A stretch of 64,000 nucleotides of DNA from Reyranella sp. (GCF_017305915.1 NZ_JAFKJN010000016.1:186001-250000), one strand, 5' to 3'; counted from the first letter of the stretch, positions 35,888-48,143 are shown. The notes: generated by a model from the letters alone, not told the origin. Translations and numbers: made by a program.

Positions 35888-36829
35888 GTGCTCACCTTCC
35901 TCACCCAGCGGCTGCTGCAGATCATCCCGACGCTGATCATCGTGTCGATGCTGATCTTCGGCCTGCAGCAGCTTCTGCCGGGCGACCCGGCGCTGATCAT
36001 GGCGGGCGAGGAGCGCGATCCCAAGGTGCTGCAGGAGATCCGCGAGCAGTACCGCCTCGATCAGCCGATCCCGGTCCAGTACTTCTACTGGGTCAAGGGC
36101 GTGCTGTCGGGCAACCTGGGCGAATCGATGCGACTGAAGGCCCCTGTCGGCGCGCTGGTGATCGAGAAGCTGCCGGTCACCCTGCAGCTCGCGGCGATGG
36201 CGCTGCTGATCGCCATCTGCATCGGCATCCCCGCGGGCATCGTCTCGGCGGTCAAGAAGGAGACCGCCTGGGACTACGGCGCCAACCTGTTCGCGCTGTG
36301 GGGACTCAGCACGCCCAATTTCTGGCTGGGCATCCTGCTGATCTTCCTGTTCTCGGTGACGCTCGGCTGGCTGCCGGCCTCGGGCTACGTCAAGCTGGGC
36401 GAGAACTGGCAGGCGAGCCTCGCCACCACCATCATGCCGGCCTTCGTGCTCGGCAACGCGCTGGCCGCCGTGCTGATGCGCCACACGCGCAGCGCCATGC
36501 TGCAGGCGATGGGCACCGACTACGTCCGTACCGCGCGCGCCAAGGGCCTCGCCGAGGGCCGGGTGGTGCTGAAGCATGCGCTGCGCAACGCCATGACGCC
36601 GGTGATCACCCTGCTGGCGCTCGACTTCGGCACGCTGCTCTCCGGCGCGGTGCTGACCGAGCAGATCTTCACCATCCCGGGCTTCGGCAAGCTGATCGTC
36701 GATTCCGTGTTCAACCGCGACTATGCCGTGGTCCAGGGCGTCGTGCTGGTGACCTCGACCATCTACATCAGCCTGAACCTGCTGGCCGACATCGCCTACA
36801 TGCTGGTCAATCCGAGGCTGCGCGGATGA
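35888..36829 (+). CDS. Peptide ABC transporter permease (DppB/GsiC-like)
   Basis: The 313-residue permease has six helices, with FGLQQLLPGDPALIMAG after the first and the coupling region DYVRTARAKGLAEGRVVLKH. It also has the typical end IFTIPGFGKLIVDSVFNRDY. The GTG start at 35888 lies seven bases after the binding-protein stop. It forms the channel with the next gene product, which it overlaps by ATGA. Confidence 0.92.
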   Translation: MLTFLTQRLLQIIPTLIIVSMLIFGLQQLLPGDPALIMAGEERDPKVLQEIREQYRLDQPIPVQYFYWVKGVLSGNLGESMRLKAPVGALVIEKLPVTLQLAAMALLIAICIGIPAGIVSAVKKETAWDYGANLFALWGLSTPNFWLGILLIFLFSVTLGWLPASGYVKLGENWQASLATTIMPAFVLGNALAAVLMRHTRSAMLQAMGTDYVRTARAKGLAEGRVVLKHALRNAMTPVITLLALDFGTLLSGAVLTEQIFTIPGFGKLIVDSVFNRDYAVVQGVVLVTSTIYISLNLLADIAYMLVNPRLRG

Positions 36830-37704
36830 CCGCCGCCATCGTCGCCGCCGTTCCGGTCGTCCACGAGGAGAATCCGTGGGCGCGCGCCTGGCGCCGGCTG
36901 AAGCGCCGCAAGGGCGCGATGGCGGCGCTGGTGGTCGTGCTGCTGCTGATCGCGATTGCGGCGCTGGCGCCGTGGATCGCCCCCTACGATCCGGTCAAGA
37001 CCAGCTTCGGGCTGGTCCGCAAGGCGCCCTCCTGGGCGCACTGGTTCGGCACCGACGAGGTCGGCCGCGACGTGCTCAGCCGCGTGCTGTTCGGCGCGCG
37101 CGCCTCGCTCAGCGCCGGCCTGGTGTCGGTCAGCATCGCGGTTGGCGCCGGCGTGCCGCTCGGCCTGCTGGCGGGCTATGCCGGCGGCTGGGTCGACGCC
37201 GTGATCTCGCGGATCGTCGACGCGATGCTCGCGATCCCGTTCCTGATTCTGGCGATCGCGCTGGCGGCCTTCCTCGGTCCCAGCCTGGGCAACGCCATGA
37301 TCGCGATCGGCGTCACCGCCACGCCGGTGTTCGTGCGCCTGACCCGCGGCCAGACGCTCGGCGCCAAGGTCGAGGACTATGTCGAGGCGGCGCGCGCTGT
37401 CGGCAACCCGCACTGGCGCATTGCGCTGCGCCACGTGCTGCCCAACATCGTGCCGCCGCTCCTGGTGCAGGCGTCGCTGGCGATCGCCGGCGCAATCATC
37501 GCCGAGGCGGCGCTGAGCTTCCTCGGCCTCGGCCAGCAGCCGCCGGCGCCATCGTGGGGCAGCATGCTCAACACCGCGCAGCGCTTCATCGCCCAGGCGC
37601 CGTGGATGGCGTTCTGGCCGGGCTTCGCGATCTTTTTCGCGGTGCTGTCGTTCAATCTGCTGGGCGACGGCCTGCGCGACGCGCTGGATCCGCGCCACAA
37701 GTAA
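36826..37704 (+). CDS. Peptide ABC transporter permease (DppC/GsiD-like)
   Basis: The 292-residue permease has an N-terminal cytoplasmic stretch, helix 1 (AALVVVLLLIAIAALAPWI), the family blocks HWFGTDEVGRDVLSRVLFGA and YVEAARAVGNPHWRIALRHV (coupling loop) and EAALSFLGLGQQPPAPSWG. It closes the operon. The stop is followed by about 250 bases with hairpins but no further gene on this strand. Confidence 0.92.
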   Translation: MTAAIVAAVPVVHEENPWARAWRRLKRRKGAMAALVVVLLLIAIAALAPWIAPYDPVKTSFGLVRKAPSWAHWFGTDEVGRDVLSRVLFGARASLSAGLVSVSIAVGAGVPLGLLAGYAGGWVDAVISRIVDAMLAIPFLILAIALAAFLGPSLGNAMIAIGVTATPVFVRLTRGQTLGAKVEDYVEAARAVGNPHWRIALRHVLPNIVPPLLVQASLAIAGAIIAEAALSFLGLGQQPPAPSWGSMLNTAQRFIAQAPWMAFWPGFAIFFAVLSFNLLGDGLRDALDPRHK

Positions 37705-37796
37705 CGCGGCCTGCCGGCCGATGCCGGCGAGAACAATGCATGATCGCAGGAGTCACGCAGACGTGAGACGGTGTGCATATCAGCGACGGCCCGTCA

Positions 37797-37820
37797 CCGG
37801 CGAACACTCCAGTTCGCCGG
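37797..37820 (+). terminator. Perfect 9-bp hairpin downstream of the peptide transporter operon
   Basis: CCGGCGAAC pairs exactly with GTTCGCCGG across a six-base loop, about 92 bases after the dppC-like stop. No T-run follows. The rest of 37705-37955 shows no coding signal that I trust. Confidence 0.35.
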
Positions 37821-37955
37821 CCTCGAGGTGAAAATCCGCCAACGCGCCGAAGCCGCCGCATACCCACGCCAAATCGGGGAAACGTGTGCATTTGGCCAGC
37901 AACGCCTGGAGGGAAGGCTTGATCGCGCGGGCCTGTCGCCCCGCCCGAACGAAGT

Positions 37956-38204
37956 CTAGTTCGGCAGGCTGGTGTCAACTTCGCCGAAGCCGGCCGTGTC
38001 GCCCGTCTTTTCCTCGATCAACGTCTGCGCGACGGCCAGGAAATGAACCAGCTCGCCGTCGCCGAGGCGCTCGGCCTCCTCGATCATTTCGCGCACCCCG
38101 TGCCAGATCCGGAACAAGGTCGCAGCCCGCTTCGTCCCTGCCAAAGGCTGACAGTTGCGGCGTCGCCGAACGTTCCGTTCGACGACGATTTCTTGCACGC
38201 TCAT
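37956..38204 (-). CDS. Hypothetical 82-residue protein
   Basis: From the ATG at 38204 (MSVQEIVVERN), preceded by GGGGGAG at close spacing, this encodes a small soluble protein rich in charged residues, with a probable helical pair around IWHGVREMIEEAERLGDGELVHFLAVAQTL (described in two segments, about residues 30-60). No family is recognised. An upstream start at 38270 adds a Gly/Pro-rich stretch without support. It lies downstream of the GNAT operon on the same strand with a 129-base gap. Confidence 0.55.
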   Translation of the reverse strand: MSVQEIVVERNVRRRRNCQPLAGTKRAATLFRIWHGVREMIEEAERLGDGELVHFLAVAQTLIEEKTGDTAGFGEVDTSLPN

Positions 38205-38333
38205 CAACTCCCCCATCTCTACGATGGGTGAGCCGCCCCCTCCAGGCTGCTCACCCGGACAGACGAGCATAGCCAGGATCGGCGGCGTCGTCTGTGCCCG
38301 ATTCCGCAGATCACACTTATGTAATTCGCGATC

Positions 38334-38900
38334 TCAATTCGCGATGGCGCCCACTGGCATGCCGGCGGAATCCAAAGTGGGCTCGCGGCGCAGAACGATC
38401 GCCTCCGGCGCCTCGACCTCGGGCATCGGCTGGTTGGGATCGACCCGCTTGACCATTGCCACGATCGGCTTGGGGCCGCTGCTCATGGCCTCAGGCACCA
38501 GGCGCTGCCAACCCTGCCTCTCCCAGTAGCCGGTGTCGGCCGGCAGGACCTGGGTGTAGAGCATGTTGCAGCCACGGCTCTCGGCGAGTTTGCGGCAGCG
38601 CTCCAGCAGCAGACTCCCGACATTGTTGCCACGAAAGCGCTGCATCACCGCGAGTCGCTCGCACATCGCGAACGACTTGAACCAGCGCACCCGCACCGTG
38701 CCGATCGGCTCGTCGCCGATATAGGCGATGACGTGGGTGGCGCCGTAGTCGTGGCCGTCGAACTCCTCCGAGAACGGCACCTCGAGCTCGCCGATGAAGC
38801 AGGCGGCACGCACCGCGAAGGCCTGCAGCGAGTCCTCCATCTTCATCGCCAGACGCGTCGTGACCGGAACACCGCCGATCGCTTGCACACCAATACTCAT
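38334..38900 (-). CDS. GNAT-family N-acyltransferase (first of a related pair)
   Basis: The 188-residue protein has GNAT features: FAVRAACFIGELEVPF near the start, IGTVRVRWF (beta 4), and the acyl-CoA pyrophosphate loop region MQRFRGNNVGSLLLER, close to the R-x-x-G-x-G/A consensus. It is last in an operon with another GNAT and a membrane nucleotidyltransferase. Shared blocks with the neighbour (EEFDGHDY/EEFDGNDY, VRVRWF) show they are paralogues. The acceptor molecule is unknown. A proline-rich tail of about 45 residues follows the domain. Confidence 0.78.
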   Translation of the reverse strand: MSIGVQAIGGVPVTTRLAMKMEDSLQAFAVRAACFIGELEVPFSEEFDGHDYGATHVIAYIGDEPIGTVRVRWFKSFAMCERLAVMQRFRGNNVGSLLLERCRKLAESRGCNMLYTQVLPADTGYWERQGWQRLVPEAMSSGPKPIVAMVKRVDPNQPMPEVEAPEAIVLRREPTLDSAGMPVGAIAN

Positions 38901-38919
38901 GTCAACTCTCCCCTCGTTG

Positions 38920-39537
38920 TCAGTTGGCTCGACGCTCGGTCCATTCCGTATGCGGATTGGACGCCCCTCGCTCCATCGACTGCTCCAGGATGCCGGCCCG
39001 GTCGAGCTGATCCTCCGGACGGTTCAACACCATCGGATCGGTGAACACCGTCGGCGCTTCCGCCGGCACGTCGAGGTCGGCGGCGAAGGCGCCGTACTCG
39101 TGGTCGGAGAAGTGGAACGGCGCCTCGTTGACCTTGCGGAAGCCCTGGCGCTCGAAGATCTCCCACAGCCGCTGCTGGCCGTGCAGGTAGGCCTTCGGAT
39201 AGCCCTTCTTGGCGGCGAAATCGCGGGCCCATTCGACGAACGGGATAAACAGGCCCAACGAACGGTAGCGCTTCAGGATGATCGCGCGTTCCAGCTTGGC
39301 GAAGCCCTGGAACCAGCGAACCCGCATCGACGCCGCGGGCTCGCCATCGACGTACAGCATCAGGTGGCTGGCGCTGTAGTCATTGCCATCGAACTCTTCC
39401 CAATAGGGGCACTGCTGCTCCCCCATGAAGACAGCGGCCCGCAGCGCGTAGCACTGCAGCAGCTCGTCTGATGTCGACGCAAGCTTGATCGTCACGACGG
39501 GACGGTTGCTCATCCTGTCGGTCGTCTGCACAGTCAT
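38920..39537 (-). CDS. GNAT-family N-acyltransferase (second of a related pair)
   Basis: The 205-residue protein keeps the GNAT beta-sheet blocks (YALRAAVFMGEQQCPYWEEF, MRVRWFQGFAKLERAIIL). Its acyl-CoA loop reads KRYRSLGLFIPFVEWAR, without the G-x-G/A of its paralogue, so acyl-CoA binding may differ. It starts two bases from the stop of the nucleotidyltransferase gene and is followed by its paralogue after 19 bases. The same substrate class or sequential acylation is possible. Confidence 0.75.
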   Translation of the reverse strand: MTVQTTDRMSNRPVVTIKLASTSDELLQCYALRAAVFMGEQQCPYWEEFDGNDYSASHLMLYVDGEPAASMRVRWFQGFAKLERAIILKRYRSLGLFIPFVEWARDFAAKKGYPKAYLHGQQRLWEIFERQGFRKVNEAPFHFSDHEYGAFAADLDVPAEAPTVFTDPMVLNRPEDQLDRAGILEQSMERGASNPHTEWTERRAN

Positions 39538-39538
39538 T

Positions 39539-40834
39539 CTATACCCCCTCGGTCAACACTCCGTTGTCATTCCGGAAGCGGCGGCCCCCAGCCGTCACCT
39601 CCGGAAGATTCGCTGCCAACTGGCCGAGCACGTCGGTCACCACCGTCGGCGTCATGCCCTTGGCACCCTTGCGGATAGCGGTCGCCGAAATCTTGTCGCG
39701 ACGCATGATCCGCCAGGGGTAAATCCAGCCGCACTCGTCGCAGATCTGCCGAACGTACATGCCGCCGAAGTCCGTGCCGTGCAGCGTGTGCAGCCGCGCG
39801 CCCGGATGCATCCTCTTGATCTCGGCGATCACGCCCTGGAAGCCGCGCTTGTCGTAGGTCTCGCGCAGGGCGATCACCTCGACCTTGCCTGCGAGCCCCG
39901 CCTCGGCGACCGCCAGCTCGATCAGCGCCTTACGCGTCTCCGGTGGCAGGAAGATGTTGCCGGTGGGGAAATAGTCGACAGCGACGTCGGCCTTCTCGGT
40001 CTTCTCGTAGATCTGGAAACCGTCCTTCAGCCGGCCGACGCGGATCTCGCCCCGGCGGAAAGCCTCGACATGCAGTCGCGGCACCAGGGTCGGATGGATG
40101 ATGATCTTGTCGAGCCTGCGTTGCTCCATCGCACGCTGGATGATCGCGAGATGGGTGTTGTGGACCGGATTGAAGGTACCGAAATACAACCCGATGCCGC
40201 CCTTGGGGGCGATGATCGACCGCACGTCGGACAGCAGGCCCACCAGCAGGAGCAATCCGCCGAGACCGAAGCCGATGGCCAGAAAGGCCTCGCGCGCAAA
40301 CGGAATGCCCGCGGTGCCGAGTGCCGTCAGCACGGTGTTGATGCACAAACCGGCCAGCACGTTGCGGTTGTAGTCGCCGATGCCGCGGGCATACAGGTAG
40401 ATGCCGAGATACTGCAGGCCCTGCGAGGCGAGACTGGTGACAAGCGCGGCGCCGACGATGCCGCCGACGGTGGCAACGCCGGCGCGGCTCATGCCGTGCC
40501 CGTAGAGCATCACCGCGAACAGCGCGAGGTTCACCGCGAACTGGAAGACGAAGCGGCCGAGCCTTCCGCCGGTGACGTAGCCGAATTGGTTGTTCGACCA
40601 GATCTCGATCTTGTTGCTGATCCGACTGTAGGTCGGCATGAACAGCGCGAAGAAGATCGCGACCCCAATCAGGGCTGGATTCGTCCAGCTGCTATGCGCG
40701 TATGCATAGCAAAGATAGGTCAACAGACCGGCAAATCCGGCCAGTCGCGTCGAGGGACTGCGCAGATAACGACTGAGGCGGCCGGCGAGATCTGACAGCG
40801 GCGACGCCTTGCTGTCTGGGCTAATGGCGGACAC
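39539..40834 (-). CDS. Membrane-anchored nucleotidyltransferase (NadD/cytidylyltransferase-like domain)
   Basis: The 431-residue protein joins about six hydrophobic helices (residues 30-215) to a C-terminal nucleotidyltransferase of the HxGH superfamily: GLYFGTFNPVHNTHLAII (near 225) is the nucleotide-binding GxFxPxHxxH motif and ISATAIRKG (near 385) the I-S-x-T-x-I-R motif. NMNAT and pantetheine-phosphate adenylyltransferases share these, but they are soluble; the membrane part is unusual. It could couple a nucleotide to a lipid-linked or transported small molecule. First gene of the operon with two GNATs, divergent from a LysR gene. Activity is inferred from motifs only. Confidence 0.75.
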   Translation of the reverse strand: MSAISPDSKASPLSDLAGRLSRYLRSPSTRLAGFAGLLTYLCYAYAHSSWTNPALIGVAIFFALFMPTYSRISNKIEIWSNNQFGYVTGGRLGRFVFQFAVNLALFAVMLYGHGMSRAGVATVGGIVGAALVTSLASQGLQYLGIYLYARGIGDYNRNVLAGLCINTVLTALGTAGIPFAREAFLAIGFGLGGLLLLVGLLSDVRSIIAPKGGIGLYFGTFNPVHNTHLAIIQRAMEQRRLDKIIIHPTLVPRLHVEAFRRGEIRVGRLKDGFQIYEKTEKADVAVDYFPTGNIFLPPETRKALIELAVAEAGLAGKVEVIALRETYDKRGFQGVIAEIKRMHPGARLHTLHGTDFGGMYVRQICDECGWIYPWRIMRRDKISATAIRKGAKGMTPTVVTDVLGQLAANLPEVTAGGRRFRNDNGVLTEGV

Positions 40835-41022
40835 CGTAGTTCCCTCACACCGAAGTCAACACAACAGACTGATTGACTAACGAATGCGAGGACTACATAT
40901 AGATTCAGGCCCAAACGAAGCGGTTGCTTAGCAATACCGGCTAATCACCTACAAACGAGACATAAAACGACATTCCACAATCAATGGTGTAAGATAAACC
41001 ACAAAGAGCCCCAGCAAGTAAA

Positions 41023-41050
41023 TGTATCGACCGCGCACATATTGTATCGA
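41023..41050 (+). promoter_or_regulatory. Direct repeat TGTATCGA x2 upstream of lysR: candidate operator
   Basis: Two identical 8-base units start 20 bases apart (41023 and 41043), nine bases before the LysR start codon, on the same helix face to within one turn. The 224-base divergent gap 40835-41058 is markedly AT-rich compared with the neighbours and must hold promoters in both directions. Binding by the LysR protein is inference. Confidence 0.4.
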
Positions 41051-41058
41051 TTGTTACG

Positions 41059-42009
41059 ATGGTCACTCCGTCGCCCCGTAAGAGCAAAGTTCCGAACATC
41101 CTGGGCGACTGGGATGACGTCCGTTTTTTTCTCGCCGTTGCGAAGACCGGAAGCTTCAGCGCTGCCGCCACGCAACTGAACACCAAGCAAACGACGGTCG
41201 GTAGGCGAATCCAGGCACTCGAGCGACGCCTCGGCGCCAAGCTGTTCGATCGTCATCGCCACGGCATGGAGGTGACTCCGGCAGCGCGCGGCGTGCTGGT
41301 GCAGGCCGAGTCGATGCTGTCCAACGCCACCTCGATCGAGCGGCATCTTGCCGGCCTCGACCGCGAGATGGCGGGCGTCGTCCGCATCGCCTGCACCGAG
41401 GGCATCGCCGCCCACTGGCTGGTGCCTCGCCTCGACCAGCTGCGCCGCAGCCATCCCGACATCATCGTGCAGGTGATCGCTGGCGACCAGGTGCTCGATC
41501 TGGCGACGCGCCAGGCCGACCTCGCCATCCGCTTCTTCCGTCCGACCTCGAACCAGCTCGTCGCAGCGCGCGTCGGCCAGTTCAACATGTCGATCTTCGC
41601 CGCGCCTTCCTACATCGAGCAGTACGGCCTGCCGCAGCGGCTCGAGGATCTGCGCGAGCATCACATCGTCGACCACACCACCCTGCACAGCCTGCCGGCG
41701 ATGAAGCCGTGGAGCGAGGTGGTCGAGCGCAGCCCCAACGTCGTGCTGCGCACCAACTCCTCCTATTCGGCGGTCGAAGCGGTGCGGGTCGGCTACGGCA
41801 TCTCGGTGTTCCCCGACTACGTCACCAAGTCGTCGAACCTGGTGGCCGCGCCGATCGATCTCAGGATCGTCCGCGACATCTGGCTGGTGAGCCACGAGGA
41901 GACCAACAAGGGCGTGCGCATCCGCACGGTGATCGACTACGTGCGCGAACAGTTTCGCCAGGACGAGCGCGAATGGTTCAGCCCGCCCTCGAGCCGCACC
42001 GCCGCCTGA
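41059..42009 (+). CDS. LysR-family transcriptional regulator
   Basis: The 316-residue regulator has an N-terminal winged helix-turn-helix (VRFFLAVAKTGSFSAAATQLNTKQTTVGRRIQ; the recognition part is about residues 30-55) and a periplasmic-binding-like effector domain with VRIACTEGIAAHWLVPRL and GYGISVFPDYV. It diverges from the NTase/GNAT operon, the classical layout for a LysR regulator and its target. The effector is unknown. It converges with the HIT gene. Confidence 0.88.
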   Translation: MVTPSPRKSKVPNILGDWDDVRFFLAVAKTGSFSAAATQLNTKQTTVGRRIQALERRLGAKLFDRHRHGMEVTPAARGVLVQAESMLSNATSIERHLAGLDREMAGVVRIACTEGIAAHWLVPRLDQLRRSHPDIIVQVIAGDQVLDLATRQADLAIRFFRPTSNQLVAARVGQFNMSIFAAPSYIEQYGLPQRLEDLREHHIVDHTTLHSLPAMKPWSEVVERSPNVVLRTNSSYSAVEAVRVGYGISVFPDYVTKSSNLVAAPIDLRIVRDIWLVSHEETNKGVRIRTVIDYVREQFRQDEREWFSPPSSRTAA

Positions 42010-42052
42010 TCTCTCATCGGACCGCGGGCGGAGGCCCCTCGGTCCGGCAAGA

Positions 42053-42478
42053 TTAGAGGGCGGCTTTCAGCCTCTCGTAGGCTGCCTTGATGGCGGCCAT
42101 GTCGCCGGGCTTCTGCTCCCAGTTGAGGTTGACGTCGTCGCCCTTGACCCGCGGCATGATGTGGATGTGGAGGTGCGGCACGCTCTGGCCCGCGCCCTCG
42201 CCGTTGGCCTGCAGCAGGTTGATGCCGTGCGGATCCAGCGCCTTGAACGCGGCCTTCGCGACCTTCTGCGCGGTCTTCGCCACATCGGCCAGGACATCGG
42301 CCGGGATCACGTCGACCGTCGGCCAGTGGCCCTTGGCGACCGCCAGCGCATGGCCTGCGTTGACCGGGTTGATGTCCATGAAGGCGATGGTGTTGGCGTC
42401 CTCGAGCAGCTTGAAGCAGGGGATCTGGCCCGCGACGATCTTGCAGAAGATGCAGTTGCCATCGGTTGGGTGGGTCAT
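42053..42478 (-). CDS. HIT-family nucleotide hydrolase/transferase
   Basis: The 141-residue protein has the zinc-binding start CIFCKIVAG and the HIT triad HLHIHI (His 102, 104, 106), typical of Hint-like purine-nucleotide phosphoramidases. It is likely to hydrolyse AMP-linked phosphoramidates such as aminoacyl adenylates. The start overlaps the meaB stop by ATGA, placing it last in the glyQ-glyS-ppdK-meaB unit. Confidence 0.9.
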   Translation of the reverse strand: MTHPTDGNCIFCKIVAGQIPCFKLLEDANTIAFMDINPVNAGHALAVAKGHWPTVDVIPADVLADVAKTAQKVAKAAFKALDPHGINLLQANGEGAGQSVPHLHIHIMPRVKGDDVNLNWEQKPGDMAAIKAAYERLKAAL

Positions 42479-43412
42479 CGCGGAGTCTCCAGGACGGCGG
42501 TCAGGTCGCGCAGGCGCTGGAACGGCTGGCCGCCCGGCGCGAGCGACGCATCCAAGCCAAGCGCACCGAGCCGCGCAAGTCCCCGCGTGCCGAAGCGCTC
42601 GCGCAGCGCCTCGCGCAGCCAGCCCTCGCTCTGGCGATGCCGCGCCACGCCGAGCCGGCCGTCCTGCGCGAGATGGGCGCGATGCGCCTCGAGCCCCGCC
42701 ATCAGCCCGTCGATGCCGGTACCGGCGCGCGACGACACCGCCAGCGTCTTGAGCGGCCAGTCGCCCGCCGTCGCCAGCGACAGCGCGCCGGCGACATCGG
42801 TGCGGGCCCGCTCGGCGGCAGCGCCGAGATCGGCCTTGGTGACGACGATCAGGTGCGGGATCTCGACGATGCCCGCCTTCATGAATTGCAGCGAATCGCC
42901 CGAGCCCGGCTGGACGCAGAACACCACGGTGTCGGCGACGCCCGCGACGTCGGTCTCCGACTGGCCGACGCCCACGGTCTCGATCAGCACGCGATCGAAC
43001 AGCGCGCGCATCACCACCATCGCCGCCAGCGTCTGGTCGGCCAGGCCGCCCAGACGGTCGCGCGCCGCCATCGAGCGCACGAAGCTGCCGTCGTCGGCCG
43101 AATCGTGGACGATGCGCACGCGATCGCCGAGCAGCGCCCCGCCGCTCGCCTTCGACGAGGGATCGACCGCGATCACGCCGACGGTCTTGTTGTCCTTGCG
43201 CCAGGCCGCGACCAGCGCCGCACACAGGGAGGACTTGCCGACGCCCGGCGGACCGGTGACGCCGACGACGTGCGCGCGCGGCGCGCGCCAGGCTTCATCG
43301 AGCAGGCGCTGCGCCCGGTCGCTGTCGGGATCGCGCTCCAGGCCGGCCAGCGCTGTCGCAAGCGCGCGCTTGCCGCCCTCTTTGAAACCGAAGGGCCGAA
43401 GCGCGTCGAGGT

Positions 43413-43416
<4 letters not shown>
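42475..43416 (-). CDS. meaB: Methylmalonyl-CoA mutase-associated GTPase MeaB
   Basis: The 313-residue G3E-family GTPase has Walker [10 protein letters not shown] (residues 55-63), [26 protein letters not shown] (switch region) and VVTKAD for guanine. MeaB protects and reloads adenosylcobalamin in methylmalonyl-CoA mutase. No mutase gene is in the window. It overlaps ppdK by ATGA at its start and the HIT gene at its end. ArgK was an older name. Confidence 0.92.
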
Positions 43417-46088
<2,672 letters not shown>

Positions 46089-46090
46089 AG

Positions 46091-48142
46091 CTAGCCCTCG
46101 ATCTTCGAAAAGGCGGCCACCGCATCCATGGTGGCACGGATTTGATTCAACAATTTCAATCTATTGAGACGCAGATCCGGCTTGTCTTGCACGTTTACCG
46201 TGACCTTGTCGAAGAAGGCATCGATCGGCGCCCGCAAGCCGGCAAGGGCCTGCATCGCGCCGGCGAAATCCTCCTTCTGCAACGCTGGTTTGACCGTGCG
46301 CTCGACCTCCGCCAAAGCGGAAGCAACGGCTTTCTCCTCGCCGAGTTCCAACAGTGCGACATCGGGTGCGCCGGCGATCCGTGCCGCCAGCGTCTTGTCC
46401 TTGCGCTCCTCGGCGCGAACGATGTTGGCCGCACGGCCGTAAGCCGTCAGCAGGTTCTTGCCGGCCTCGGTGCCGAGGAAGGATTGCAGCGCCTCGACGC
46501 GCGCCAGCAGGCGGACGAGATCGTCCTCACCACCCAGCGCGAATACCGCGTCGATCACGTCGTGGCGCACGCCCTTGTCGCGCATCTGCACCTTGAGGCG
46601 CTCGGCGAAGAAGTCGAGCAGGTCGGCTTGCTTGAAGAACCGGCTGAGCGGCAGGCGCAGCTTGTTCTCGACGACGATGCGGATCACGCCCAGCGCCGCG
46701 CGGCGCAGCGCATAGGGATCGCGCGAGCCGGTCGGCTTCTCGCCGATCGACCAGAACGAGGTGAGCGCATCGAGCTTGTCGGCCAGCGCTACCGCCATCG
46801 ACACCGGCGCCGACGGGCAGCGGTCGTTGGGGCCGGCCGGCGCATAGTGATCGCCGATCGCGTCGGCCACCGCGGCGGGCAGCTTTTCGTGCAGGGCGTA
46901 GTAGCGGCCCATGATGCCCTGCAGCTCGGGGAACTCGCCGACCATGCCGGAGACCAGGTCGGCCTTGCACAGCTCGGCCGCCATCATGACCTCGGCCTTG
47001 GCCGCGCCCGGCACGCAATCGGCCACCGCGGTCGCCAAGGCGGCGATGCGCTGCACCCGCTCGGCCTGCGTGCCGAGCTTGGCATGGAAGACGACGCCCT
47101 TCAGCGCGGCGACGCGATCTTCCAGCCGCACCTTGCGGTCCTGGTCCCAGAAGAACTTGGCATCCGAGAGCCGCGCGCGCAGCACGCGCTCGTTGCCCTC
47201 GACGATCGTCTTGCCGCCGTCGCGCGCGATGGTGTTGGCGACGACGACGAACCGGTTGGCCAGCGTGCCGTCCGGCCTGGTCGTCACGAACTGGCGCAGA
47301 TGCGTCTTCATCGAGACGATCAGCACCTCCGGCGGCACGTCCATGAACTGCGCGTCGATGGTGCCGAGCAGCGGCACCGGCCATTCGACCAGGCCGGTCA
47401 CCTCTTCCACCAGGCCCTCGTCGTCCTTCAGCGCGACCTGCGCCTCCTGCGCGAGCCGGTGCGCGCCCTCGAGGATGGTCTTGCGGCGCGCCGCCGGGTC
47501 GAGCACGACGTGCGCGGCCGCGAGCTTGGCTTCGTAATCGGCGAAGCCGGTCACTGTGATCTCGCCCCGGCTCAGGAAGCGATGGCCGCGCGTGGTGTTG
47601 CCGAACACCACCGGCGCCATCTTGCCGCCCGGCTCGACGCGCCCGCTCAGCGCCTTGCCCTCGAACAGCGCGATGATGCCCTGCAGCGGCCGCACCCATT
47701 GCAGGGTGCCGCTGCCCCACTTCATCGACTTGGGCCAGGGCAGCGCCTTCATCGCCGCCTCGATCACGCCCGGCAGCACGTCGGCGGTCGGGCCGCCCTT
47801 CTTGCGGATGACGGCGAACCAGAACTCGCCCTTGCCGGTGTCGCGCTTCTCCGCCTGGTCGAGCGAGGAAAGCCCCGCGCCCTTCAGGAATCCCTGGATC
47901 GCGTTGTCGGGTGCGCCGACGCGCGGGCCGCGGCGCTCCTCGCTGACATCGGCGCGCGCTGCCGGCAGGCCGTCGATCACCAGTGTCAGCCGCCGCGGCG
48001 TGGCGAAGGCACGGGCCCCGGCGAAGGCGAGGCCCGCGGCCTTGAGCCCGTCGGACACCAGGCGCTTGAGATCGTCCGCAGCACGCGCCTGCATGCGCGC
48101 GGGAATCTCCTCGGACCGGATTTCGAGAAGGAGCTCGGCCAT
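46091..48142 (-). CDS. glyS: Glycyl-tRNA synthetase beta subunit
   Basis: The 683-residue subunit starts [17 protein letters not shown], the family hallmark, and shows RGPRVGAP and [10 protein letters not shown]. The C-terminal anticodon-binding-like region ends [16 protein letters not shown]. It pairs with GlyQ in the alpha2beta2 synthetase. The ATG at 48142 lies one base after the glyQ stop, and the Shine-Dalgarno GGGAGGGGG is within the glyQ end, supplied by a GC-rich repeat. An in-frame start three codons earlier overlaps glyQ and is less likely. Confidence 0.95.
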   Translation of the reverse strand: MAELLLEIRSEEIPARMQARAADDLKRLVSDGLKAAGLAFAGARAFATPRRLTLVIDGLPAARADVSEERRGPRVGAPDNAIQGFLKGAGLSSLDQAEKRDTGKGEFWFAVIRKKGGPTADVLPGVIEAAMKALPWPKSMKWGSGTLQWVRPLQGIIALFEGKALSGRVEPGGKMAPVVFGNTTRGHRFLSRGEITVTGFADYEAKLAAAHVVLDPAARRKTILEGAHRLAQEAQVALKDDEGLVEEVTGLVEWPVPLLGTIDAQFMDVPPEVLIVSMKTHLRQFVTTRPDGTLANRFVVVANTIARDGGKTIVEGNERVLRARLSDAKFFWDQDRKVRLEDRVAALKGVVFHAKLGTQAERVQRIAALATAVADCVPGAAKAEVMMAAELCKADLVSGMVGEFPELQGIMGRYYALHEKLPAAVADAIGDHYAPAGPNDRCPSAPVSMAVALADKLDALTSFWSIGEKPTGSRDPYALRRAALGVIRIVVENKLRLPLSRFFKQADLLDFFAERLKVQMRDKGVRHDVIDAVFALGGEDDLVRLLARVEALQSFLGTEAGKNLLTAYGRAANIVRAEERKDKTLAARIAGAPDVALLELGEEKAVASALAEVERTVKPALQKEDFAGAMQALAGLRAPIDAFFDKVTVNVQDKPDLRLNRLKLLNQIRATMDAVAAFSKIEG

Positions 48143-48143
48143 T

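Noticed and set aside
37705..37955. A plus-strand gene between the peptide transporter and the small hypothetical gene
   Set aside because: Short open frames there have no ribosome-binding site or protein-like composition; the stretch holds small hairpins only.
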